12,046 nucleotides of DNA from an uncultured Prevotella sp. (GCA_947303825.1 CAMYZK010000043.1:1-12046), one strand, 5' to 3'; shown: positions 1 through 6,811, counted from the first letter of the stretch. Numbers and translations are program-made. The notes: generated by a model from the sequence alone, not told the origin.

Positions 1-167
1 TGGCCCGCGAGCTGATGTACTACGGTGTGTCGGCCATCTGCCTCATCACCACCGGTTCGCGTCAGGAGGGTCTGCGTGTGTGTACCTCGTTCATAGAAGA
101 CCACCAGTATGCGCAGTTGGAAGAGCGTATGGCCGTCTTCGCCGAGAACCATCCTGTTGCCAAGTAA
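1..167 (+). CDS. PLP-dependent aminotransferase, C-terminal fragment
   Basis: Only the last 55 codons are in the window, in the frame starting at base 3 and ending with TAA at 165-167. The visible protein includes YGVSAICLITTGSRQEGLR and ends ENHPVAK. This pattern, a small-domain 'G.a.iplt.f...g..g.iR.cfs' segment followed by a helix rich in L and E, matches the C-terminus of class I/II fold-type I aminotransferases of the methionine/kynurenine aminotransferase kind. Such enzymes move an amino group from an amino acid to a 2-oxo acid in the cytosol. The PLP lysine lies upstream of the window, so substrate and exact family cannot be read. Identification rests on a short tail and is moderate. 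Confidence 0.6.
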   Translation, partial: ARELMYYGVSAICLITTGSRQEGLRVCTSFIEDHQYAQLEERMAVFAENHPVAK

Positions 168-250
168 GACAGCAATACACGTTGCCGCCTTGATGCTGTC
201 GGGGCTTGAATGCCTTGCGCGCGAACATTGATAAATATAAAGAAGATGGT

Positions 251-379
251 CTAAAGGGCTTCGTCGTCGGGACGTTGTGGGCGACGGGTGAGAGGGGGCA
301 GATGATGCTTGCGGCGCAAGTAGGCCTCGCGCCGTGCTTCGTAGTCTTGCTGGTGCTTTTCCAGATAACCGTCGGCCAT
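251..379 (-). CDS. Small basic conserved-type protein, 42 aa
   Basis: A short minus-strand frame with ATG at 379-377 and TAG at 253-251. The product starts MADGYLEKHQQDYEARREAY, continues with a LRRKHHLPPL segment and ends RPDDEAL. It is highly charged, predicted to be a single amphipathic helix followed by a proline/arginine-rich tail, with no signal peptide, membrane segment or cysteine. I recall similar small MADGYLE-type proteins in Bacteroides and Prevotella annotations, some mislabelled as dehydrogenases, but cannot verify this here. It points away from the aminotransferase, and its start lies 4 bp from a heptad repeat array. No function is assigned. The clean start and stop, codon use like its neighbours and the protein-like composition favour a real gene. 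Confidence 0.6.
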   Translation of the reverse strand: MADGYLEKHQQDYEARREAYLRRKHHLPPLTRRPQRPDDEAL

Positions 380-383
380 GTAT

Positions 384-418
384 GAGTTAAGAGTTAAGAA
401 TTAAGAGTTAAGAGTTAA
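384..418 (+). repeat. GAGTTAA heptad array (5 units)
   Basis: Five head-to-tail units of period 7: GAGTTAA at 384-390 and 391-397, GAATTAA at 398-404, then GAGTTAA at 405-411 and 412-418. The array begins just upstream of the small gene at 251-379 and belongs to the spacer after the DUF4270 gene. Related arrays occur at 8311-8350 and, in degenerate form, at 3874-3885, 4924-5001 and 6612-6629. Confidence 0.85.
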
Positions 419-430
419 GAAATTCTTTTA

Positions 431-508
431 GTCGCTACGCTTAGCTTTGCAAAGAACTCCTAAGAAAAGTCCCTCCGCTCGGCTTCGCCGCTTCGCTCGT
501 CGAAGAAC
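431..508 (-). repeat. GC-rich core of dispersed spacer repeat
   Basis: Read on the minus strand, 508 down to 471 begins GTTCTTCGACGAGCGAAGCG and continues to a GCCGAGCG motif. It closely matches the core at 4946-4980 (minus) and the shorter core at 8348-8372 (plus). A second, more degenerate copy (GAGTTCTTTGCAAAGC, then AAGCG) follows at about 459-431 on the minus strand. With the heptads at 384-418 this fills almost all of the 157-bp spacer 380-536. I see no gene in that spacer. Confidence 0.7.
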
Positions 509-536
509 GTTCAATGTTTAACGTTTTTCTGAGCTG

Positions 537-2024
537 CTACTTGAACTTGGCGTAGACGATGCTTATCTTTATGGGGTCGCCGGTGTTGTCGGGGCCTCCC
601 ACTAGTCTGGTACTGGTTATTGCCATGTTATGGCTCACACTGGCTACGTTCGACGATGTAGATGCGTTGGTGGTGGTATAAGTGACGGGCACCAGCACCA
701 TCTTGTTCCAGTTGGGATGCTTGGACTCCCACAGCGGGTCGGTGGCCATGCCTGCCAGCCGCTTCTGCCATAGCAGGGTGACAAGCGATGACAGGTTGTT
801 GAAGGTGTAGGTGTTGTTGGTGGTAGTGGTGCTGCCCAGCGAAGGCCGGTTGTAGGCGGTGATGTAGGCGCTCACGTTGTCGGGAACATATCCCTGTTCA
901 AAGAACCTGTGCAGACTGTCTTCCTGTACAAGCAGCAGAGCCTGTGGCGGTGGCAGTAGCCTCTCGTCGTCAGACTGGCTGTTCAACCGCTGGAAGGTGA
1001 GCTTGGCAGCGAGCAGCGAGTCGCCTTCGTGTCCTTGCTTTATCTGCGTAACGGGCAGTGTCACCTCAGTGAAGAGTCCTGCAGGGGTCTTCAGGTAGGT
1101 GTGAGTAGTCTCCTCGGCCATCTGCCTCAACTTCTGGCGGTCGTTGATGACGTATGTAGTCTGCAGCACCTCACGCGTTCCGGCCAGCACCAGCTGGGAG
1201 TTTTGTACGGCTGTGTCGCCCTGCACCTTATAGTAGGTGCGCAGTCCGATGTTTGTAACCTTGGCATGGAATCCAAGACCGTCGGCCACCTGGAAGTAGA
1301 ATCCCGGACAGACGTTATGGGCAAAGGTGTATGAGTTGGCGAAATAGTCGTGATGGTCGTAGTACTGCCTCATAATGTATGAGCCGTAGTTGTTGTATAC
1401 AGTGCCGTCTTTGGCCGTATACGGGCTGTTGAGTGGTATCTTTATGCAGTTCTGGTATTTGCTGCTGGTGCGAGCAGAGTCGGTCTCGCCCAGGTTGGCA
1501 TAGCTGAAGACATGGGCCTGGCTGATGCCTCCCGTCCTTGTTACGCCCTGTGCTATGGGGCTGAAGTTGGAGTAATAGCGTATTCCCTCAAGCAGGGGCG
1601 TTGCCAGCTCTATGGCTCGCATCTTCATTGCTGCAAGGCTGTCGGCTGTGTGGAATGGCGATCCTGTGTAGAGTATGATGTCGCATGAGTCGGCAGCTGC
1701 CCTGCCGTCGTATCTGGAGATGATTTTCTCTTCTGGCGAAATGTAAGATGACTCCAGCACATGAAACTGGGTGGTAAACTCGCTGGTGACGTTGGTGCCT
1801 GTCTCGGGGTCTTGTATGCGGCCCAGATAGCAGTCGGCTGAGAGCGTGAGCACACTGTCGGCAACGATAGTGCGGGTGGTGACGTCGTAACTGGCAGTAG
1901 ACATTGCCAGCTTGTCGTTTTCCCTGGTGAGGCTCTGGCCAATGTTCAGGTCTTCGTTCTCGCAAGAAGAAATGGCTACCAGTGTAAAAACAGCAGCAGC
2001 CATGGTTTTCAATGTCTTCAACAT
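537..2024 (-). CDS. DUF4270 domain-containing lipoprotein
   Basis: A 495-residue protein with a lipoprotein signal peptide: basic start MLKTLKT, hydrophobic core, then lipobox AISSC with the lipidated cysteine at residue 21, followed by acidic ENED, which suits export to the outer membrane. The mature part has features I associate with the Bacteroidetes DUF4270 family: the N-terminal NIGQSLT, a long beta-rich body, and TAYNRPSLGSTTT near residue 390. Function of the family is not established. The gene follows the glycogen-synthase-like gene with a 34-bp gap on the same strand, so the two are probably co-transcribed. The start at 2024 is the only one giving the complete signal peptide. Family assignment is from recall of the sequence type; secretion as a lipoprotein is seen directly. 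Confidence 0.75.
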   Translation of the reverse strand: MLKTLKTMAAAVFTLVAISSCENEDLNIGQSLTRENDKLAMSTASYDVTTRTIVADSVLTLSADCYLGRIQDPETGTNVTSEFTTQFHVLESSYISPEEKIISRYDGRAAADSCDIILYTGSPFHTADSLAAMKMRAIELATPLLEGIRYYSNFSPIAQGVTRTGGISQAHVFSYANLGETDSARTSSKYQNCIKIPLNSPYTAKDGTVYNNYGSYIMRQYYDHHDYFANSYTFAHNVCPGFYFQVADGLGFHAKVTNIGLRTYYKVQGDTAVQNSQLVLAGTREVLQTTYVINDRQKLRQMAEETTHTYLKTPAGLFTEVTLPVTQIKQGHEGDSLLAAKLTFQRLNSQSDDERLLPPPQALLLVQEDSLHRFFEQGYVPDNVSAYITAYNRPSLGSTTTTNNTYTFNNLSSLVTLLWQKRLAGMATDPLWESKHPNWNKMVLVPVTYTTTNASTSSNVASVSHNMAITSTRLVGGPDNTGDPIKISIVYAKFK

Positions 2025-2058
2025 TTTTATGATATTAAGTCAGTATCTTTTGTTTTAC

Positions 2059-2856
2059 TCAAAGATTCTCGTAGAAGTCTTCATAGATGGCAGCGAAGTC
2101 TTCTGTGTAAGGAAGCAACGGCAGCCCTTTGTCCCTGGCATACTGCATCAGGTTGTCGTTCACCTCACTCTGTGCCTGTATTACTCCGTCGCTATAGTCT
2201 ATGGCCATCTTGCCGAGTTCCAGGAAATCGAAGTTGTCGTTGTATGGTGCCAGGAGTTCAGCTTTAGCGTCGCGGAAGGGCAGGCACTGCTTGAACTTTG
2301 TTCCCAACTCTTTCTGCACGTTCTTTTTAAAGAGCGATGTGACCACCTTCGTGCTGGCGTAGGATGGCTCGTCGGCGTAAGCCGTCTTGACATAGAAAGG
2401 AACGACGGCGCTCATCCATCCCTGACACTGTATGACATCGGGCACCCAGCGGAGCTTCTTTACGGTCTCCAGCACTCCCCTGGCAAAGAAGATGGCACGC
2501 TCGCCGTTGTCGGGATAGTCCTGTCCCAACTCGTCGGTAGTCATCTGACGCTTTGAGAAGTAGTCTTCATTGTCGATAAAGTATACAGCCACCCTTGCCG
2601 ACTGTATGCTTGCCACCTTGATGATGAGCGGATGGTCGGTGTCGTCGATGATGAGGTTCATGCCCGACAGCCTTTGCACTTCGTGCAGCTGCCCACGGCG
2701 CTCGTTGATGGTGCCCCATTTGGGCATGAAGGTACGTATCTCGTGCCCCAGGTCTTGCATTGCCTTAGGCAGCTCGCGCCCCATGATGGAAAGGTTGTTG
2801 TCGGCCACGTAGGGCGAAATCTCTTGGTTAATGAAAAGAATCTTCTTTTTTGCCAT
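2059..2856 (-). CDS. Single-domain glycogen/starch synthase-like protein (GT5 N-terminal domain only)
   Basis: 265 residues resembling the N-terminal Rossmann domain of GlgA-type glycosyltransferases: MAKKKILFINQEISPYV at the start, ELPKAMQDLGHEIRTFMPKW near residues 28-47 and PDVIQCQGW at 139-147. Full GlgA enzymes are about 480 residues and add a C-terminal ADP-glucose-binding domain, absent here. The usual KxGGL motif after the first strand reads YVADNNLSIMGR, and the catalytic HDWH-type motif reads QGWM (145-148). A stop precedes the lipoprotein gene by only 34 bp, so there is no room for a second domain. The intact frame argues for a maintained protein, not decay, probably without glycogen synthase activity. 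A TAnnTTTG box lies upstream at 2889-2896. Confidence 0.8.
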   Translation of the reverse strand: MAKKKILFINQEISPYVADNNLSIMGRELPKAMQDLGHEIRTFMPKWGTINERRGQLHEVQRLSGMNLIIDDTDHPLIIKVASIQSARVAVYFIDNEDYFSKRQMTTDELGQDYPDNGERAIFFARGVLETVKKLRWVPDVIQCQGWMSAVVPFYVKTAYADEPSYASTKVVTSLFKKNVQKELGTKFKQCLPFRDAKAELLAPYNDNFDFLELGKMAIDYSDGVIQAQSEVNDNLMQYARDKGLPLLPYTEDFAAIYEDFYENL

Positions 2857-2888
2857 CGCTCTATGTTGTTTTGCTATTTTTTGCCTTG

Positions 2889-2896
2889 CAAAGGTA
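2889..2896 (-). promoter_or_regulatory. Bacteroidetes -7 box TACCTTTG for the GlgA-like gene
   Basis: On the minus strand TACCTTTG fits the Bacteroidetes TAnnTTTG consensus exactly, 32 bp before the start at 2856. A weak -33 element (TTCGG, about 2920-2916) sits 20 bp further upstream. An identical TACCTTTGCAA occurs before the ThiE-like gene. The AT-rich 172-bp region 2857-3028 separates two divergent genes and holds both promoters; nothing else is visible in it. Confidence 0.6.
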
Positions 2897-3012
2897 CATC
2901 TTTTTTTGCATAATACCGAATAAATTGTGCAAGAAATGGGCTTTTTTAGGAAAAAGTGACATTTTATAGGTTTATTTTTAGTCTTTTTTTTCCAAGTTCG
3001 GGAAAATTGTTG

Positions 3013-3020
3013 TTATTTTG
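3013..3020 (+). promoter_or_regulatory. Possible -7 box for panC (TTATTTTG)
   Basis: TTATTTTG matches TAnnTTTG at five of the six fixed positions and ends 8 bp before the panC ATG. Transcription would begin only a few bases before the start codon, implying a very short leader. No clear -33 motif is seen. Low-certainty assignment. Confidence 0.35.
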
Positions 3021-3028
3021 CACCCGCT

Positions 3029-3880
3029 ATGAAGGTAGTTAATAAGATAGTAGACTTGCAGAATGCTCTCTTCGACGAGCGCAAGGCAGGTCGTAGCGTG
3101 GGACTGGTGCCCACAATGGGTGCACTGCACGAGGGTCATGCCTCGCTGGTGCGCCGCTCAGTGAATGATAACGACGTCACTGTCGTGTCAGTGTTTGTCA
3201 ACCCTACTCAGTTCAATGACCAGGGAGACCTGTCGCGCTATCCTCGTACTCTCGATGCCGACTGCCGTCTGCTTGAGGAGTGCGGTGCCGACTATGTCTT
3301 TGCTCCGGAGGTGAGCGAGATGTATCCCGTGCCCGACCTCCGTCATTTTGAATATCCCCCTGTCTCGACCGTGATGGAGGGAGCCCACCGTCCGGGCCAT
3401 TTCAACGGTGTGTGCCAGGTGGTGAGCCGTCTTTTCTATATTGTGCGTCCTGACCGTGCCTATTTCGGTGAGAAAGACTGGCAGCAGATAGCCGTGGTGA
3501 AGGCTATGGTGCGCCATCTGCAGCTTGGAGTAGAGATAGTGGAGTGTCCCATAGTGCGCGAGGCCGACGGTCTGGCGAAGTCAAGCCGTAATACCCTGCT
3601 GGCTGCCGACGAGCGGGCAATTGCTCCCGCCATCTACAAGGCACTGAAGCAGAGCCTGGACTATGCCAAAGACCACACGCTGCAAGAGACACACGACAAG
3701 GTGGTGGCCGACATCAACGCTGTAGAAGGCCTGGAGGTGGAATATTTCTCTATCGTCGACGGCAACACGCTGCAGGACGTGGCTCAGTGGGAAGACTCGC
3801 CATACGTAGTGGGGTGTATCACCGTGTACTGCGGTAAGACACCTATACGACTCATTGACCACATTAGGTATAAGAGTTGA
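3029..3880 (+). CDS. panC: Pantothenate synthetase (pantoate--beta-alanine ligase)
   Basis: PanC joins pantoate and beta-alanine using ATP, giving pantothenate, AMP and PPi in the cytosol, as a step towards coenzyme A. The 283-residue length is normal. Family signatures are present in order: [11 protein letters not shown] (28-37) with the nucleotide-binding HxGH pair, FVNPTQFN (56-63), [11 protein letters not shown] (118-128) for the pantoate site, FGEKDWQQ (146-153) and KSSRN (184-188), the KMSKS-like loop. panD follows 64 bp after its stop, so the enzyme making beta-alanine is co-directional with the one using it. The final codons AAG AGT TGA read into a degenerate heptad repeat. The divergent GlgA-like gene shares the upstream region. 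Confidence 0.97.
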   Translation: MKVVNKIVDLQNALFDERKAGRSVGLVPTMGALHEGHASLVRRSVNDNDVTVVSVFVNPTQFNDQGDLSRYPRTLDADCRLLEECGADYVFAPEVSEMYPVPDLRHFEYPPVSTVMEGAHRPGHFNGVCQVVSRLFYIVRPDRAYFGEKDWQQIAVVKAMVRHLQLGVEIVECPIVREADGLAKSSRNTLLAADERAIAPAIYKALKQSLDYAKDHTLQETHDKVVADINAVEGLEVEYFSIVDGNTLQDVAQWEDSPYVVGCITVYCGKTPIRLIDHIRYKS

Positions 3881-3885
3881 GAGTT
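3874..3885 (+). repeat. Degenerate heptad at the panC 3' end
   Basis: GAGTTGA (3874-3880) followed by GAGTT (3881-3885) resembles the heptad arrays elsewhere and contains the panC stop codon. The rest of the panC-panD spacer (3886-3944) is pyrimidine-rich, with CCTCCACCTTCCACCTTTAA, and holds no recognisable signal. Confidence 0.45.
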
Positions 3886-3944
3886 TCTAACCCTCCACCT
3901 TCCACCTTTAATCCTGTAACCTCCATTTGAAAGAACAAAGCATT

Positions 3945-4289
3945 ATGATGATAGAAGTTATGAAGTCGAAGCTGCACTGTGTGCAGGTGACAGAGGCCAA
4001 CCTTAATTACATGGGTAGCATCACTATTGATGAAGACCTGATGGATGCTGCCAACCTGATAGCGGGCGAAAAGGTGCAGGTGCTCGACAACAACAATGGC
4101 GAGCGCTTTGAGACTTATATTATACGTGGTGAGCGCGGCTCTGGCTGTATCTGCCTCAACGGTGCAGCTGCCCGCCGTGTTCAGGTGGGCGACACGGTGA
4201 TAATCATTTCTTACGCCTTGATGGACTTTGAGGAGGCAAAGACGTTTAAGCCCACAGTAGTGTTTCCTCGCGATAATAAAGTGTTCTAG
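3945..4289 (+). CDS. panD: Aspartate 1-decarboxylase precursor
   Basis: PanD decarboxylates aspartate to beta-alanine with a pyruvoyl cofactor made by self-cleavage of the precursor at a Gly-Ser bond. Starting at 3945 the protein is [18 protein letters not shown]..., 114 residues, and the cleavage site falls in NYMGSITID at G24-S25, the same numbering as the E. coli enzyme. This decides the start over the ATG at 3927, which would add six residues. Other family motifs are [11 protein letters not shown] and [13 protein letters not shown], with K9 and the conserved tyrosine Y58 region visible. It lies directly after panC and converges on the thioredoxin gene, with hairpins in between. Its TAG stop is inside the arm of the first hairpin. 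Confidence 0.96.
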   Translation: MMIEVMKSKLHCVQVTEANLNYMGSITIDEDLMDAANLIAGEKVQVLDNNNGERFETYIIRGERGSGCICLNGAAARRVQVGDTVIIISYALMDFEEAKTFKPTVVFPRDNKVF

Positions 4290-4327
4290 CCTACATTATT
4301 TAATCTTCTTGAATAATACAGGCTAGA
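4285..4327. terminator. Inverted repeat at the panD 3' end
   Basis: Arms 4285-4300 (TCTAGCCTACATTATT) and 4312-4327 (AATAATACAGGCTAGA) pair over 16 positions with two mismatches around an 11-base loop. The panD stop codon (4287-4289) lies in the left arm. It is located between convergent genes, so it probably stops transcription from the left, though no strong T-tract follows. Confidence 0.55.
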
Positions 4328-4362
4328 CTCCTAGCTTATCGAAAACTTATGAGCTAGGAGTC
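4326..4362. terminator. Inverted repeat at the tlpA-like 3' end
   Basis: GACTCCTAGCT (4326-4336) and AGCTAGGAGTC (4352-4362) form a perfect 11-bp stem with a 15-base loop. On the minus strand the thioredoxin stop codon (4356-4354) is inside the stem. It overlaps the neighbouring hairpin by two bases, so both stems cannot form fully at once on one strand. A terminator or mRNA-end stabiliser for the convergent pair is the likely role. Confidence 0.55.
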
Positions 4363-4923
4363 CAGCAGGCCGCTAATAAACTTCTGTAGTTCCTCTCCCC
4401 GTAGTCCTATCTCAATGATGTCTCCGCTGTAGTCTACTATGATGATATGCGGAATGGAATTTACTTCAAACTCCCTTGCTGGTTTGGAGTCCCATCCCAG
4501 CAGGTCGGATACCTGCGGCCACTCTATTCCTAGCCGGGATATTGCCTGCTGCCATGCCTCCCTCTCCGTGTCGAGCGATATACCTACAATGCCTAGCCCC
4601 TTGGAGTGATACTTGGCATAGAGTTCTTTCATAAAGGGCATCTCGCGCATGCATGGCTGGCACCAGGAGGCCCAGAAGTCAAGAATGGTTATCTTGTTCT
4701 TGCTCACCTCACTCATAATGCTCAGCGGTGTTCCTTCAGGAGTGCTCAGCGTAAAGTCGGGTATGCCGGTGTAATTAGAGTTGGAGGCTGCCGACTTTGC
4801 CTGCGTGTTCTCTGTTGCAGCACTTGTTGCATCGTTGGTTTTACTGCTCTTGTCTGACTTGCTGCACGATGCCATAGTAAGCATCATTGCCATCAAGCCT
4901 ATCAATATTGCTTGTCTCTTCAT
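4354..4923 (-). CDS. TlpA/ResA-like thioredoxin-fold lipoprotein
   Basis: 189 residues. The N-terminus MKRQAILIGLMAMMLTMASC is a lipoprotein signal with the lipidated cysteine at residue 20, followed by a Ser/Thr/Asn/Ala-rich linker to about residue 50. The thioredoxin domain follows: NKITILDFWASWCQPCMREM places the CxxC cysteines at 88 and 91, and the cis-proline is P158 in NSIPHIIIVD. Family members reduce disulfides or assist cytochrome maturation outside the cytoplasm; here the protein is probably membrane-anchored facing the periplasm. The domain starts from an AhpC/TSA-like PDFTLSTPEG segment. It follows prs after a 78-bp repeat-filled spacer on the same strand, with no obvious functional link. 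Specific substrate unknown. Confidence 0.88.
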   Translation of the reverse strand: MKRQAILIGLMAMMLTMASCSKSDKSSKTNDATSAATENTQAKSAASNSNYTGIPDFTLSTPEGTPLSIMSEVSKNKITILDFWASWCQPCMREMPFMKELYAKYHSKGLGIVGISLDTEREAWQQAISRLGIEWPQVSDLLGWDSKPAREFEVNSIPHIIIVDYSGDIIEIGLRGEELQKFISGLLDS

Positions 4924-5001
4924 AAATAACTCAACACTCTTAACTCTTCGCTCGGCTCTGCCGCTTTGCTTGCGAAGAACTCTTAACTTTTAACTCTTCA
5001 C
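4924..5001 (-). repeat. Dispersed repeat element filling the prs-thioredoxin spacer
   Basis: The whole gap between the prs stop and the thioredoxin start is repeat-like. Read on the minus strand it runs GAAGAGTTAAAAGTTAAGAG, then the core GTTCTTCGCAAGCAAAGCGG and GAGCCGAGCG (4980-4946), then AAGAGTTAAGAG. The core matches those at 471-508 (minus) and 8348-8372 (plus). It becomes the leader of the thioredoxin gene if that gene is read through from prs. Confidence 0.75.
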
Positions 5002-5937
5002 TCAAACGAGGTACTGGTCGCTGATGCTCTCATTGTTTATGACTCTGCGTATGGTCTCGGCAAACATGTCGGCAACGCTTATCTGTTTCACCTTGGCACA
5101 CCGTTGTGTGTAGGGTATGCTGTCGGTAAAGACAATCTCTTCGAGCGAAGATGTCTGAACGCGGTCGCTGGCAGGTCCGCTCATCACACAGTGTGAAGCG
5201 CATGCCCTCACCGTCTTTGCCCCAGCCTCCTTCATAAGGTCGGCAGCCTTGGTGATTGTTCCGGCGGTATCTACCATGTCATCGATGATTACTACGTTCT
5301 TTCCATCTACGTCGCCAATAATCTGCATGGTAGCCACCACATTGGCCCTGGCCCTGGTCTTGTTGCACAGCACCAGCGGGCATCCCAAGTATTTGGCGTA
5401 GGTGTTGGCTCGCTTTGATCCGCCTACGTCGGGCGATGCAATGACCATGTCGTCGAGCTTCAGGCTCTGCAGGTATGGCAGGAGCACGCCCGATGCATAC
5501 AGGTGGTCTACCGGCACGTCGAAGAATCCCTGTATCTGGTCGGCGTGGAGGTCCATGGTTATGACGCGGTTCACCCCAGCCACCGATAGGAGGTCGGCCA
5601 CGAGCTTGGCCCCAATGCTTACGCGGGGCTTGTCCTTACGGTCCTGTCGGGCCCATCCGAAATAGGGTATTACAGCGTTGATGGTGCGTGCAGAAGCTCT
5701 CTTTGCAGCATCAATCATGAGCAGCAGCTCCATAAGGTTGTCACTGTTGGGGAATGTGCTCTGTACTAGGAAGATGTCTCGTCCGCGTATTGACTCTTCG
5801 TAGCTCACGGCAAACTCACCGTCGCTGAACTTCGTGATTTGCAACTGTCCGAGGGGGCATCCAAGGCTTTGGCAGATGCGATCTGCCAAATATCTTGTGG
5901 CAGTACCCGAGAAGACCATATAGTTTTCTGTATTCAT
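5002..5937 (-). CDS. prs: Ribose-phosphate pyrophosphokinase (PRPP synthetase)
   Basis: Makes phosphoribosyl pyrophosphate from ribose 5-phosphate and ATP, the precursor for purines, pyrimidines, histidine, tryptophan and NAD. The 311-residue length is typical of class I enzymes. Motifs in order: FSDGE (37-41), ATP-contact RQDRKDKPR (97-105), MDLHADQIQGFFD (128-140), the flexible catalytic loop NKTRARAN (192-199) with K193 and R195, and the PRPP-binding loop VVIIDDMVDTAGT (215-227). Only 15 bp separate its ATG from the stop of the upstream ThiE-like gene, so the two are likely one transcription unit. Its own 3' spacer is filled by the repeat element. Confidence 0.97.
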   Translation of the reverse strand: MNTENYMVFSGTATRYLADRICQSLGCPLGQLQITKFSDGEFAVSYEESIRGRDIFLVQSTFPNSDNLMELLLMIDAAKRASARTINAVIPYFGWARQDRKDKPRVSIGAKLVADLLSVAGVNRVITMDLHADQIQGFFDVPVDHLYASGVLLPYLQSLKLDDMVIASPDVGGSKRANTYAKYLGCPLVLCNKTRARANVVATMQIIGDVDGKNVVIIDDMVDTAGTITKAADLMKEAGAKTVRACASHCVMSGPASDRVQTSSLEEIVFTDSIPYTQRCAKVKQISVADMFAETIRRVINNESISDQYLV

Positions 5938-5952
5938 TGTTATGTTTGTATG

Positions 5953-6561
5953 TTAAGATACGGCTTTCTGCAATTTCTTGAAATGTTGTATCAGCTCTTT
6001 GAAGTCCTGCCCATGATGAATGTCGAAGCGGTTCCACAGGTCTCCGCATATCACCACACCTCCGAATCCCAGGTCGGCCATCTGCTTGATGTTGCTCAAG
6101 TTTATCCCTCCCAGGGCATAGACATGCCTGTCTATAAGTCCCTGGCTGGCAGCTGCCTTCAGCTCGTCGGTGGTATATGTCTGCCGGTCGGCAGGATTGG
6201 ACTGGCTGTTGAATATCGACTTCAGGAAGACGTATGCCGAAGGTTTCTTCCACTGCCTGAGCTGTTCCAGTGAGGTGCATGTACGACTTATACTTCCTCT
6301 GTATCCGTAAGGCGGCTCTGTATCGGGCTTTTCCAGGTGAATACTCTTCAGGTGAAATTCTTCGCGCAGATAGAAATGGTCGTGCACAGTGATGTGCTTA
6401 TAGTGTTCGTCGGGAAGGAGTGTCAGCAGGCGTTCAGAGTAAACGGGCTCCTCGCCTGGTTTAAAAAGGTGCAGGCTTTCCAGTCCTTCCTCGAAGAGGG
6501 CGGCAAGAATCTTGTCTTCTTCCACGAAGAACGTGGGGCGGGTCATGATGATAAGTTTCAT
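5953..6561 (-). CDS. ThiE/TenI-like thiamine phosphate synthase family protein
   Basis: 202 residues from the ATG at 6561: MKLIIMTRPTFFVEEDKIL. This start is chosen because a perfect TACCTTTG promoter box lies at 6585-6592; an upstream in-frame ATG at 6642 would place that box inside the gene. The fold is recognised from the C-terminal phosphate-binding half, YALGGINLSNIKQMADLGFG followed by GVVICGDLW (148-176), typical of ThiE/TenI TIM barrels. The usual ThiE pyrimidine/catalytic residues differ: the NDR region reads VHDHFYL (59-65), and the TxTK loop after 'PIF' reads SIFNSQSN (115-122) without the lysine. No other thiamine gene is nearby. It may therefore be a TenI-type or otherwise altered enzyme. 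It is probably co-transcribed with prs, 15 bp downstream. Confidence 0.8.
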   Translation of the reverse strand: MKLIIMTRPTFFVEEDKILAALFEEGLESLHLFKPGEEPVYSERLLTLLPDEHYKHITVHDHFYLREEFHLKSIHLEKPDTEPPYGYRGSISRTCTSLEQLRQWKKPSAYVFLKSIFNSQSNPADRQTYTTDELKAAASQGLIDRHVYALGGINLSNIKQMADLGFGGVVICGDLWNRFDIHHGQDFKELIQHFKKLQKAVS

Positions 6562-6584
6562 CCTTGCGTTTGCTTTAGCTATTG

Positions 6585-6592
6585 CAAAGGTA
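6585..6592 (-). promoter_or_regulatory. -7 box TACCTTTG for the ThiE-like/prs unit
   Basis: TACCTTTG on the minus strand fits the Bacteroidetes TAnnTTTG box exactly and ends 23 bp before the chosen ATG. The same TACCTTTGCAA stands before the GlgA-like gene. No convincing -33 motif is visible. Confidence 0.6.
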
Positions 6593-6611
6593 CAAAAGAA
6601 TTGGCAGTTTG

Positions 6612-6629
6612 GAGTTAGGAGTTGGAGTT
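6612..6629 (+). repeat. Degenerate GAGTT repeat
   Basis: GAGTTAG, GAGTTG and GAGTT follow one another at 6612-6629. It is a worn version of the heptad arrays, located in the 250-bp divergent spacer 6562-6811. The rest of that spacer is AT-rich and holds the promoter boxes for both flanking units. A pair of near repeats (GCTTGTTGTACGGCT, about 6676-6690, and GCTTGTACGCT, 6711 onwards) is too short to interpret. Confidence 0.4.
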
Positions 6630-6762
6630 TTTTCCTTTCCATTAATCATTTTTAACCATCACTTGGAATACTCTTGCTTGTTGTACGGCTGTCAGCAACA
6701 GTCTTTTGCTGCTTGTACGCTATTTTTTTACGTTTTATTCCCGATAATCAATAAAAAAATTG

Positions 6763-6770
6763 TAATTTTG
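6763..6770 (+). promoter_or_regulatory. -7 box TAATTTTG for the three-gene set
   Basis: TAATTTTG matches TAnnTTTG exactly and ends 41 bp before the ATG at 6812, giving a leader of roughly 35 bases. An AAAGGA at 6798-6803, 8 bp before the ATG, is a plausible ribosome binding site. The -33 region is weak (TTTTATTC around 6733-6740). Confidence 0.6.
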
Positions 6771-6811
6771 CAGCCATTTAAGTAATAAGGTATCAAGAAA
6801 GGACGGCAACG

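Noticed and set aside
384..418. Heptad array as a CRISPR
   Set aside because: Units are 7 bp, directly adjacent and without spacers; no cas genes are near.
523..530. AACGTT-type short inverted repeat after the DUF4270 gene as a terminator
   Set aside because: The arms are only six self-complementary bases and no T-run follows on the gene's strand.
1912..2556. Plus-strand 214-codon frame opposite the DUF4270/GlgA-like genes
   Set aside because: It is antisense across two well-supported genes and their gap, and its translation shows no recognisable motif.
2059..2856. GlgA-like gene as a truncated pseudogene
   Set aside because: The frame is clean, starts with a good promoter, and is followed at 34 bp by another gene without remnants of a second domain.
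6562..6642. N-terminal extension of the ThiE-like protein from the ATG at 6642
   Set aside because: It would run through the TACCTTTG promoter box, and the family protein begins at MKLIIMTRPT.
6693..6711. CAGCAA/TTGCTG inverted repeat as an operator
   Set aside because: A six-base stem is expected by chance and no regulator gene is near.
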